DNA of 13,368 bases, taken from NCBI GenBank assembly GCA_031289895.1, contig JAITOP010000093.1:1-13368 (forward strand). Reading direction: 5' to 3'. Under the pieces are notes generated by a model. That model did not search any database. It was given only the letters and a program-made list of their open reading frames with translations, and was not told the origin of the DNA. The position numbers and the translations under genes are program-made. This document shows positions 6,812-13,173 of the stretch, piece by piece; the first letter of the stretch is position 1; each line of letters opens with the position of its first letter. The stretch comes from Prevotellaceae bacterium (GTDB taxonomy: Bacteria > Bacteroidota > Bacteroidia > Bacteroidales > UBA932).

Positions 6812-8986
6812 TTAAATTTTTGTCTGAACATTCCAGAATTTTGCATAGCGATTGCCTTTTGCTATAAGTTCGTTGTGTGTTCCTTCTTCTGTCAGTGTCC
6901 CGTTTTCAAGAACAAATATTTTGTCGGCTGTCATTACAGTGCCGAGCCGGTGTGCGATAAGAATTACGGTTTTATCGTTTTCTTTCAGTTGATTTATAAT
7001 ATTTTTAATATTTTGCTCTGATTCGGAATCAAGTGAAGATGTTGCTTCGTCGAGAATCAGTATTTCCGGATTATGGTATAATGCGCGAGCAATTGCAAGT
7101 CGTTGACGTTGCCCGCCCGAAAGCTGAACGCCGTTTTCGCCTATATTGGTTTTCATTCCATCGGGAAGATTTTCTATAAAATCTAAAATTCCGACATCGC
7201 GGCAAATAATAAATACACGATTCCAATCAGGTTCAAAATCATCAAGAACGATATTTTCGGAAATGCTGCCGTCAAATAAATCAATACGTTGCGGAACAAT
7301 GCCTACAAGCGAGCGTAAATCGCTATTATGCACATGTTTTATATCTATTCCGCCAATTGTTATATTTCCGTTTTGCAACGAGTAAAGATTTTGCAAAAGA
7401 GCAACAAGAGTTGTTTTTCCGCTGCCGCTTTCGCCAACAATTGCATTTATTTTACCTTTATCAAGTTTTATGCTGAAATCAGTAAAAACATTTGCGCGGC
7501 TGCCGTATCTAAACGATATATTATTGAAAAAAATATCGCCGCATTGTTCTTTTGTCATTCTCATTTTTTGTTCGGTATTTTCTTCGTCCAAATCAAAAAT
7601 TTCAAATAAACGGTCGGCAGCTATTTTTGCTTCCTGAAATACTTTGCTCACTCCTACCAATGCTATTACCGGCGTCATAAAATAGCCTGTCAGCGTATTA
7701 AACGACATCAGTTCGCCCGGAGTTATAACACTGTCGAGAACAAAAATTGTTCCTGCCCAATACAACGTTGTTGTGAACAGACCCGAAAAAAGGTTTGATG
7801 CCGAACCTGAAATCAAATCGTAAATTCCCGAACGCCAGCCTGTTCGCGTAAGAGTTACATAACGGTCTTCGGTTTTTATGTTGGCATAATTTTCAATTCC
7901 GAAACGTTTTATTGTACTTGCCGAATTTATTGACTCAACCAATTGCGCTTGCAAGTCTGCGCCTTGTTCCATAAGTTTGCGGCGTATAACGCGATTTGCT
8001 TTGTTGTAGAAATAATAAATCACATAATAAACAGGAATTATCACAAGCATTATTACCGCAAGTTTCCAATAATATGAAAACATTAATGCAAATGAAACTA
8101 CAACGGTAAAAATATTTATTACCAAATTTAACATCGTGCCGCTTATAAACGAATTTATGCGAACAGCATCGCCCATACGCGAAATTATTTCGCCCGAACG
8201 CATTGTATCGAAAAAACTTTGCGGAAGTTTAAGTAAATGTTTATAATAACCGAGAACAAGGCGGGTGTTGATTTGTATTCCGGCACGCATCATTAAAAGC
8301 GAACGCACATAGTTTATAAACAACGACAGTAATGTTGCCGCTATCATTAAGATACAAATAAGATTCAGCAGGTTTTTGTTGCCTTCGGGTATCACATAAT
8401 CAATAATTTTTTGCACGCAAATTGAAGATGCAAGCCCTAAAACAGTATAAACAACAGAGCCAAACATTGCCTGAATAAAAACGGCTTTGTGAGGTTTAAA
8501 CAAAAACCAAAAACGCTGAACTATAGATGTTTTTTCGTTACGTTTTATAAAATCCTCGTCGGGAACAAGCAGAATAAGGTAGCCTGTCCACTCTTTGCAA
8601 AAATCTTCGATGTTTCGCTTTTCGATTTCGCCTGTGCCGGGGTTCATTATATGAATTTTATCTTTTGTAACTTTGTAAATAACAACAAAGTGCATAAATT
8701 TATTATCAACCAGAATGTGAGCAATGGCAGGTTTTGGAATTTTATAAAGCGAATCTGTTTTTGGTTTTTTATTTGCATCTAATGCCTTCACTCCTTTTGC
8801 TGCAAAACCAATGATTTCGGCAGCCTCAACCATTCCGCTAATGTTTGTGCCGCGCTTATCGGTGTGAGCCATTTGGCGAATTTTGGCAACAGGCAAATGC
8901 AAATCATAATAAGCGGCAACAGATGCTAAACACGCTGCGCCACAATCGCTTATATCGCGCTGCTTTACCCGAATTGATTTTTTCAT
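6812..8986 (-). CDS. Peptidase C39-containing ABC exporter (PCAT/bacteriocin-type)
   Basis: 724 residues, full family length. The N-terminal C39 protease (1-~140) shows Q9 of the oxyanion hole, catalytic C15 in DISDCGAACL and H99 in FMHFVVIYKV. The usual catalytic Asp is replaced by N115 in HIMNPGTG. About six membrane segments follow at ~165-445. The ABC domain has Walker A GESGSGKT (518-525), Q566, signature LSGGQ (622-626), Walker B ILILDE (642-647) and H679. Such proteins cut double-glycine leaders on the inside and export the core peptide with ATP. The likely client, a double-glycine precursor, is encoded at 11384-11641. The gene starts 10 bases after the 40-residue ORF, in one operon with the aspartyl protease. 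No HlyD-type adaptor is near. Its base composition resembles regions 1-2 more than its partners'. Confidence 0.92.
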   Translation of the reverse strand: MKKSIRVKQRDISDCGAACLASVAAYYDLHLPVAKIRQMAHTDKRGTNISGMVEAAEIIGFAAKGVKALDANKKPKTDSLYKIPKPAIAHILVDNKFMHFVVIYKVTKDKIHIMNPGTGEIEKRNIEDFCKEWTGYLILLVPDEDFIKRNEKTSIVQRFWFLFKPHKAVFIQAMFGSVVYTVLGLASSICVQKIIDYVIPEGNKNLLNLICILMIAATLLSLFINYVRSLLMMRAGIQINTRLVLGYYKHLLKLPQSFFDTMRSGEIISRMGDAVRINSFISGTMLNLVINIFTVVVSFALMFSYYWKLAVIMLVIIPVYYVIYYFYNKANRVIRRKLMEQGADLQAQLVESINSASTIKRFGIENYANIKTEDRYVTLTRTGWRSGIYDLISGSASNLFSGLFTTTLYWAGTIFVLDSVITPGELMSFNTLTGYFMTPVIALVGVSKVFQEAKIAADRLFEIFDLDEENTEQKMRMTKEQCGDIFFNNISFRYGSRANVFTDFSIKLDKGKINAIVGESGSGKTTLVALLQNLYSLQNGNITIGGIDIKHVHNSDLRSLVGIVPQRIDLFDGSISENIVLDDFEPDWNRVFIICRDVGILDFIENLPDGMKTNIGENGVQLSGGQRQRLAIARALYHNPEILILDEATSSLDSESEQNIKNIINQLKENDKTVILIAHRLGTVMTADKIFVLENGTLTEEGTHNELIAKGNRYAKFWNVQTKI

Positions 8987-8996
8987 AAAATTATGA

Positions 8997-9119
8997 TTAT
9001 TTGAATATATTTATAATGCAATCTGTTATTCCGATTTTTAAAACTTTTTCAATAATAATGTAGGTTGCCAATCCAATCAAAAAGCCTATTATAGTGTCTT
9101 TTTTTATTTTAATTTTCAT
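8997..9119 (-). CDS. 40-residue single-span membrane peptide
   Basis: An ATG at 9119 opens a 41-codon frame ending in TAA at 8997. The product has a basic N-terminus (MKIKIKK), one hydrophobic stretch with two glycines (IIGFLIGLATYIII, residues ~10-23), then a short amphipathic tail with one Cys (C34). It overlaps the aspartyl protease stop by 11 bases (ATG at 9119-9117, TAA at 9111-9109) and ends 10 bases before the exporter ATG. Tight packing on both sides argues for a real, translationally coupled gene. It has no double-glycine leader, so it is not an obvious exporter substrate. It could be an immunity peptide, an exporter subunit or a leaderless toxin-like peptide. I do not recognise a family, and such a short AT-rich frame could arise by chance. 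Confidence 0.6.
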   Translation of the reverse strand: MKIKIKKDTIIGFLIGLATYIIIEKVLKIGITDCIINIFK

Positions 9120-10038
9120 AAGGTTTCAGATAAATTATTTGTTCTTTTGTATCAATATACATTTGCTCAAATTGTTTGAAAAAGTTTAGTGTGAATATTA
9201 ATTTTTTATCATAAAAATCAGGCAAAACGGGAATTTCATAAGTAGCAATAATTTTGTCTTTATACCAATTTTTATTTATTTTTATTGAGTCAAAATAAAT
9301 TTGATAACTATTATAATATTTTGTTAAATCATTTCTTTTTAATCCATTAGCAAATGCTTTAATATTTTCATATTTTTTTGCTATATACACAATTATAACA
9401 TTCGTATCTGCGACAATATTTTTTGTTGAATCTTCATGATTTAATGTATAGCCTGTATCGAAATTTAGAATATATATACTATCATTTATTTTCGACATAT
9501 TTATATTTGAATCATAAGGAGATAAAGAATAAGATAGCGTATGTGAATATTTGGGAATAGCCAATGGTGATTTTGATATTGTTACTGTTTTATTTGCAAA
9601 ATCAAAATGCCAGAAAAACTGTTTTATAACATTCATGCCAATAAGATTCACTGTGTCAATATTTTCAATGATTGTGTCATATACAGTAAAAGTAACATTA
9701 TTAGCCAAAACAGTTTTGTTGAATTTTATATTTATATTTTCGGCTATTTTCACTTTATCTTTTTTCATTATATTCAATAACATCGACACTTCTACGCAAC
9801 TATCCGTTAATTTTAGTTTTGATGGTTTATTTCTAATATCAATAGATGATAAAGATGCTCCTGTATCAAATGCAAAATTAATAACAGTATCGGCAATACA
9901 TACAGGTATTATTATATGACCATATTTGCCATAGGTAAATGGAAATGTTGTGGTGGTATTTTCTTTGCACGACAATAAACACAATGAAATTAACAAGTAT
10001 ATAAGTTTATTTATTCTGTATTGTTTTGTTTTTTTCAT
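9109..10038 (-). CDS. Retropepsin-like aspartyl protease lipoprotein with two DTG lobes
   Basis: 309 residues from the ATG at 10038. The frame is open further, to an ATG at 10083, but that lies inside the promoter element; the inner start gives a clean lipoprotein signal (KLIYLLISLCLLSC, Cys24). There are two related halves. The first has NFAFDTGAS (Asp58) and later NLIGMNVIKQFFWHFDF (131-147). The second has YILNFDTGYT (Asp194) and later FTLNFFKQFEQMYIDTKEQ (282-300). Each half repeats the order DTG ... G/N-(M/F)..(I/F)KQF ... D, so the protein probably forms a pseudo-dimeric aspartic protease site. It should face the periplasm or surface. It is the first gene of an operon with the 40-residue peptide and the C39 exporter, which suggests processing of an exported peptide or a peptide-related target. 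Very AT-rich. Confidence 0.72.
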   Translation of the reverse strand: MKKTKQYRINKLIYLLISLCLLSCKENTTTTFPFTYGKYGHIIIPVCIADTVINFAFDTGASLSSIDIRNKPSKLKLTDSCVEVSMLLNIMKKDKVKIAENINIKFNKTVLANNVTFTVYDTIIENIDTVNLIGMNVIKQFFWHFDFANKTVTISKSPLAIPKYSHTLSYSLSPYDSNINMSKINDSIYILNFDTGYTLNHEDSTKNIVADTNVIIVYIAKKYENIKAFANGLKRNDLTKYYNSYQIYFDSIKINKNWYKDKIIATYEIPVLPDFYDKKLIFTLNFFKQFEQMYIDTKEQIIYLKPYEN

Positions 10039-10062
10039 CTTTATAATATTTGTTTGAGCGGT

Positions 10063-10093
10063 TAAAGGTACAAATAAATTCATATTCTCAAAA
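10063..10093 (-). promoter_or_regulatory. Promoter of the aspartyl protease-exporter operon
   Basis: On the minus strand TTTTG (10093-10089), 18 bases, then TACCTTTA (10070-10063) matches the Bacteroidota promoter form except for the last base. Transcription should start near 10056, about 18 bases before the ATG at 10038. This supports the shorter protein start. Confidence 0.6.
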
Positions 10094-10148
10094 TTTGCTG
10101 TTGCATCTAATCTTAATTCACCATCAGTGTTTCATGGTCAAAGCATTA
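10063..10148 (-). repeat. 86-bp promoter-bearing direct repeat, copy A
   Basis: Bases 10063-10148 match 12100-12185 at 85 of 86 positions (T10124 against G12161), in the same orientation. Weaker similarity continues to about 10183/12222. The first 31 bases (plus strand) contain the minus-strand promoter of the exporter operon. Confidence 0.92.
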
Positions 10149-10222
10149 ATTTTTTCATAAAATTATGAATTATAAACAGATATTAATTTTATAAGATTTT
10201 AATATGCTTTTTTATATTACTT

Positions 10223-11209
10223 TTAATCATACATAAAATTTAAACTTTCATATTCATAACCTTTTATCTCTAAATTATCATTTAAAAAATAATTTTTTCT
10301 AAAATATAATTTTGGCAAAATGGTATTTTCATTGGTAAAATATTCAAAATAAGTATCAAGATGGTATGTTGAATATTTTGAAGTATATGAGATATAATTA
10401 CAATTTATTCTTTCTATAATGCCGTTTGTATTCAAATACAATAATCCATTATATTTATGAATTTTGTCTTTCTTTGTGAAGTAAAATATATCATAATTAT
10501 CTTCTTTGCCTCTGTAATATATTTTCAATCTTTTATTAAATTTGCAAATAGCGTTAGCAATCCACATATTGTTACCTATTCTGTGAGCTGTCAACTCTGA
10601 TATTCCTTTTTTTATCGCATCGCTGTTTTCGGTACGAACAGTGTCAACAGCATAGCTTGTATCTACAATTTCGCCTGCATCAATAAGTTTTACAGAAACA
10701 GATGTTATTCTTGGTGTTCTTCCTCTATATTTAAACACAGCATTACCTGTTATAAAACGCGACATTTTAATTACAATGGTATCGGTAATGGTATCGGTCA
10801 TTGCAAAAGGAATAGAATCAGAACTTGTTCTTAATTTAAGATTTTTCTTTAGTTTTTGTTTTAATATATCCCAGTCTTCTTTTGCTATTACCTTTGCTTC
10901 ATCAATAGTAAATATCTTAGGTTTCAGATTTATAACAATATTTCTGTTTTCAGAAATATGTTTGTTTGTAATGGTAATCTTTTCATCATTAAATCCAATG
11001 TAAGTTATTTGCAGTTTATCTCCTTTTTTTATATTTACTTTTGACATTCCATTAATATCGGTTACGGCAACAACCTTCTCGTTTACAATGATATGCGCAC
11101 CTGCGACTTCTTCATTTTCGCTTGTAACTTTTAATGTAATTGTTTGCGTATATCCTACAATCGTAAACATAAACAAACAAAAGCATAATACAATAAATCT
11201 ATTTTTCAT
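10223..11209 (-). CDS. Secreted protein with carboxypeptidase-regulatory-like N-domain
   Basis: 328 residues. The signal peptide covers about 1-21 (VLCFCLFMFTIVGYTQ). Residues ~22-95 form a CarboxypepD_reg-like beta sandwich of the kind that precedes TonB receptors: TLKVTSENEEVAGAHI, TDINGMSKVNIKKGDKLQI and TYIGFNDEKI. The remaining ~230 residues lack a barrel plug or barrel strands. They include a pattern, YYRGKEDNYDIFYFTK followed by YNGLLYLNTNGIIERI, seen in other Bacteroidota regulatory-domain proteins of unknown function. It is likely periplasmic or outer-membrane associated. It lies between the peptide precursor and the aspartyl protease on the same strand, has its own probable promoter, and is separated from the precursor by a terminator. 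Its role is unknown; a link to peptide recognition is context only. Very AT-rich like its neighbours. Confidence 0.7.
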   Translation of the reverse strand: MKNRFIVLCFCLFMFTIVGYTQTITLKVTSENEEVAGAHIIVNEKVVAVTDINGMSKVNIKKGDKLQITYIGFNDEKITITNKHISENRNIVINLKPKIFTIDEAKVIAKEDWDILKQKLKKNLKLRTSSDSIPFAMTDTITDTIVIKMSRFITGNAVFKYRGRTPRITSVSVKLIDAGEIVDTSYAVDTVRTENSDAIKKGISELTAHRIGNNMWIANAICKFNKRLKIYYRGKEDNYDIFYFTKKDKIHKYNGLLYLNTNGIIERINCNYISYTSKYSTYHLDTYFEYFTNENTILPKLYFRKNYFLNDNLEIKGYEYESLNFMYD

Positions 11210-11248
11210 TTAACAATTAAATTATTTGATTTTTGAAAATATTTTTCA

Positions 11249-11256
11249 CAAAATTA
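11249..11256 (-). promoter_or_regulatory. -7 element for the regulatory-domain protein gene
   Basis: The minus strand reads TAATTTTG at 11256-11249, an exact TAnnTTTG box 39 bases before the ATG. No clear TTG lies about 19 bases further upstream, so only half of the promoter is convincing. Confidence 0.4.
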
Positions 11257-11311
11257 TACTTTTTTGAGATATAAATGAGCATTTAAAAGTAATTAAAAAT
11301 AATATAATATG

Positions 11312-11350
11312 TAAAAATGTAGGGTTACAATTTACAAACCCTACATTCAT
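11312..11350 (-). terminator. Terminator after the precursor peptide gene
   Basis: A perfect 10-bp stem (atgtagggtt 11317-11326 with 11337-11346) around a 10-base loop has a T run on the minus strand (11317-11313) and T-rich sequence on the plus side too. It lies 37 bases after the precursor stop and separates it from the next gene, so it probably works for the minus strand and perhaps for both. Confidence 0.75.
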
Positions 11351-11383
11351 ATTTTTTACTAATCTTGTTAATATAATAAAAAA

Positions 11384-11641
11384 TTACGGGATAAAGTTTG
11401 TTTGTACTTGAAGTAATTTTTTTAATTCATATTGATGGACTCCTTGCGAATTTACACCTTGATACTCTAAATAATAATTATCTCTTAAATATTCAGATAA
11501 AGCAGCCATCCCGACAAGAATACCTATACCTAATATAATAAGTAGCACCACTCCAACAACACTACCTCCATCTACTTCTAAAAGTTCTTTTTGGCTAATT
11601 TCTTCCACTCCGTAAGCGGAAATTTCAAATTGTTTTTTCAT
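11384..11641 (-). CDS. Double-glycine leader precursor peptide (bacteriocin-like)
   Basis: 85 residues. The leader (1-26) has the layout recognised by C39 exporters: charged start, ISAYGVEEISQKELLEVDGG with conserved Glu/Leu spacing, and Gly25-Gly26 as the cut site. The core of 59 residues begins SVVGVVLLIILGIGILVGMA, a Gly-spaced hydrophobic helix typical of class II pore-forming peptides. A polar, Tyr/Gln-rich tail follows (NYYLEYQG, then QGVHQYELKK) and ends in NFIP. There is no Cys in the core, so no disulfide or lanthionine is expected, and no maturase gene is nearby. The C39 exporter at 6812-8986 is the obvious partner though in another transcript. Function could be antibacterial toxin or signal peptide; the sequence cannot tell which. 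A terminator follows the gene, and the 5' side carries an inverted repeat and REP-like elements. Confidence 0.82.
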   Translation of the reverse strand: MKKQFEISAYGVEEISQKELLEVDGGSVVGVVLLIILGIGILVGMAALSEYLRDNYYLEYQGVNSQGVHQYELKKLLQVQTNFIP

Positions 11642-11727
11642 AAAATTTTAAATATTAAATTATACAATACGTTAATTATAAAAAGATAACAAAACTTGTG
11701 TATTATATTTTATCATCTTTTACGGCA

Positions 11728-11767
11728 CAAAGAAACGAGTCTTCCGTCTAAAAATAACATACGGAAG
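11728..11767 (-). promoter_or_regulatory. Possible promoter and operator upstream of the precursor gene
   Basis: On the minus strand TTTCTTTG (11735-11728) resembles the TAnnTTTG box with one mismatch, about 86 bases before the precursor ATG. Directly upstream is an inverted repeat, cttccgt (11741-11747) and acggaag (11761-11767), with a 13-base gap. It could be an operator or a hairpin. No TTG box is seen at the right distance, so this is weak. Confidence 0.35.
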
Positions 11768-11862
11768 TATTTTTTTTGCAAAAAGTGAGATTTTTTTTAC
11801 ATATAAATAAAATTATAGTATGATTGTTGACAAAAAAATATTTTTGGATTGGCTCGTAAGTT

Positions 11863-11956
11863 GAACTACTACGGAGTTCTGCTTTTCTTATTCTGCTTTT
11901 GCCCCGAGCTGCGCAACGTTTGCAAGGGGTTATCAATATAAAACTCCTTCGGAGTT
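11863..11956 (-). repeat. REP-like hairpin element, inverted relative of 5081-5140
   Basis: Read on the minus strand the parts are: hairpin aactcc-gaa-ggagtt (11956-11942), a short AT spacer, then ataacccc ... gcgcagc ... gggg (about 11934-11902), then gaact/agttc arms (11879-11863). The order and the shared ccgaagg, ataacccc and gcgcagc blocks match the element near 5100. Small frames running through it encode no recognisable protein. Confidence 0.6.
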
Positions 11957-11991
11957 ATTTTGTTGTTATAAATTATACTTCGCGCGGTGTT

Positions 11992-12072
11992 CGTCATTGC
12001 GAGGGCATAGCCCGAAGCAATCCAGCAATTTGCTTATTTACTCCGGATTGCTTCACTTCGTTTGCAATGACG
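11992..12072. repeat. 81-bp interrupted palindrome (cgtcattgc ... gcaatgacg)
   Basis: Outer arms are cgtcattgc (11992-12000) and gcaatgacg (12064-12072), perfect over 9 bp. Inner arms are gaagcaatcc (12014-12023) and ggattgcttc (12045-12054), perfect over 10 bp. This is a widespread type of bacterial dispersed palindromic repeat. It would fold into a long hairpin in RNA or single-stranded DNA. Confidence 0.8.
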
Positions 12073-12099
12073 AAACGCAGAACTAAACCGTGTAAAGTA

Positions 12100-12185
12100 T
12101 AAAGGTACAAATAAATTCATATTCTCAAAATTTGCTGTTGCATCTAATCTTAATTCACCAGCAGTGTTTCATGGTCAAAGCATTA
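12100..12185 (-). repeat. 86-bp promoter-bearing direct repeat, copy B
   Basis: One base differs from copy A (10063-10148). The promoter parts TTTTG (12130-12126) and TACCTTTA (12107-12100) are intact on the minus strand, about 460 bases upstream of the precursor peptide start. The palindrome and REP-like element lie in between. It could drive the precursor with a long structured leader, or be a silent copy. Confidence 0.9.
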
Positions 12186-12297
12186 TTTTTTTTGCAAAAT
12201 GTAACCCATTATAAACAAGATATATATAATTCGCTTTCCCTAAAAAACTAGGAAAATGATTAAAATGCATTTTTTTTAACGATTGTTAATTAAATAA

Positions 12298-12999
12298 TTA
12301 CAATTTTAATACGTTGACCCTGAGCAATGTTTCCAATATAATACCAGCATTATATGCTATATGAAACAATAAACAATAAGCAAATCCTAAATTTACTCGA
12401 AAGTATGTTGTTGTAATTGCCAAAAAAAATGCTTGAGAAAGTATTAAAATATATGCAACAAAATATTGCCATTCAAATAGATAATAATTATTTAAGTGTA
12501 ACAATGTAAAAACAAGTATCAAAAACCACACAATATATTTAACATATTTTTCTTTTATTTTGCTCCAAAAATCAGTAGTAGTATAGCGCATAACCATAAA
12601 ATAAACAAATATGCCTGAGGCTATCAAAATAAAAAAAAGTATAGATAAATATTTTATTTTAATAAAAATTACAGGAAACCAAATACAAATAAATGCTAAT
12701 GATATTGCTAAATGCTGTTTTTTGAATGAAAGGCATAATCTAAACGTAATTTCTTCGCAAAAAGGACCAATGAATGTGCAAATCAGTATATACCATGTGA
12801 GTCCATACTCCTTCGATATATCTGTGCGAGTATTTAAAACAGACATTAAGTCAAATCCAAAAAATACATATAACCTTGAACAAAATATTGTTAAAAACAT
12901 AAAAAAACAAAAAAAACCTAAGCCTATACATACTATTTGCCATTTAGACAATGTCTGTTTATCATTGCCATAAGGCAAATTTGCAAAGAATTTTTTCAT
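12298..12999 (-). CDS. CPBP family intramembrane metalloprotease
   Basis: 233 residues, with about six or seven membrane segments (e.g. 20-40, 68-80, 98-136, 155-168, 180-200, 203-225). All CPBP (Abi/Rce1-type) motifs are present: EEITFR (E82, E83, R87), FTLLH (F164, H168) and HIAYN (H213, N217). It should be an active glutamate/histidine-type protease within the inner membrane. In Gram-positive bacteria members of this family are often encoded beside bacteriocin genes, where they act in immunity or peptide maturation. Its place 660 bases upstream of a double-glycine precursor, on the same strand, fits that pattern, but the two are separated by repeats and probably not co-transcribed. AT-rich like the precursor and protease genes. 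The target is unknown. Confidence 0.85.
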   Translation of the reverse strand: MKKFFANLPYGNDKQTLSKWQIVCIGLGFFCFFMFLTIFCSRLYVFFGFDLMSVLNTRTDISKEYGLTWYILICTFIGPFCEEITFRLCLSFKKQHLAISLAFICIWFPVIFIKIKYLSILFFILIASGIFVYFMVMRYTTTDFWSKIKEKYVKYIVWFLILVFTLLHLNNYYLFEWQYFVAYILILSQAFFLAITTTYFRVNLGFAYCLLFHIAYNAGIILETLLRVNVLKL

Positions 13000-13038
13000 C
13001 GTATAATATTTATATTTTAAAATTAAAATTAATTATGG

Positions 13039-13046
13039 CGAAAGTA
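13039..13046 (-). promoter_or_regulatory. Probable -7 box of the CPBP protease gene
   Basis: The minus strand reads TTTTTGTACTTTCG here. TACTTTCG (13046-13039) differs from TAnnTTTG at one base, and its setting is like that of TTTGTACCTTTA in the 86-bp elements. It lies 40 bases before the ATG at 12999. No good TTG box is seen upstream. Confidence 0.35.
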
Positions 13047-13068
13047 CAAAAATATTTTCATTAAAAAA

Positions 13069-13173
13069 TTGAGGTTGTCTCAAAAGTCGTATTTTCTTCA
13101 ACCGCAAAGATTGCAAAGAAACTTGCAAGGAACGCAAAAAAAATAAATACCAATTAAAAACCTTTGCGTCCTT
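13069..13173. repeat. Possible IS-end-like sequence and 'gcaaag' repeat
   Basis: It begins with ttgaggttgtctcaaaag (13069-13086), with small arms ttgag/ctcaa, which resembles the tip of a transposon end. Words of the form ccgcaaagattgcaaag follow (13102-13118). Then aaggaacgcaaa (13128-13139) is nearly complementary to tttgcgtcctt (13163-13173). No transposase gene is present in the window. Confidence 0.45.

Noticed and set aside
10039..10083. Longer start for the aspartyl protease (ATG at 10083)
   Set aside because: The extra 15 residues would be encoded within the promoter element, upstream of the expected transcription start, and would bury the lipoprotein signal peptide.
11748..11936. 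Minus-strand frame of 62 residues upstream of the precursor peptide
   Set aside because: Its N-terminal half is the REP-like element read in reverse and its remainder is low-complexity AT sequence; no protein features are visible.
11899..12102. Plus-strand frame of 67 residues containing RHCEGIARSNP
   Set aside because: It is the translation of the palindrome at 11992-12072 and the REP-like element; peptides of this sort come from dispersed repeats and not from genes.
12239..12252. Small dyad ccta-aaaaac-tagg after the CPBP gene as a terminator
   Set aside because: The stem is only 4-5 bp and no T run follows it on the minus strand.
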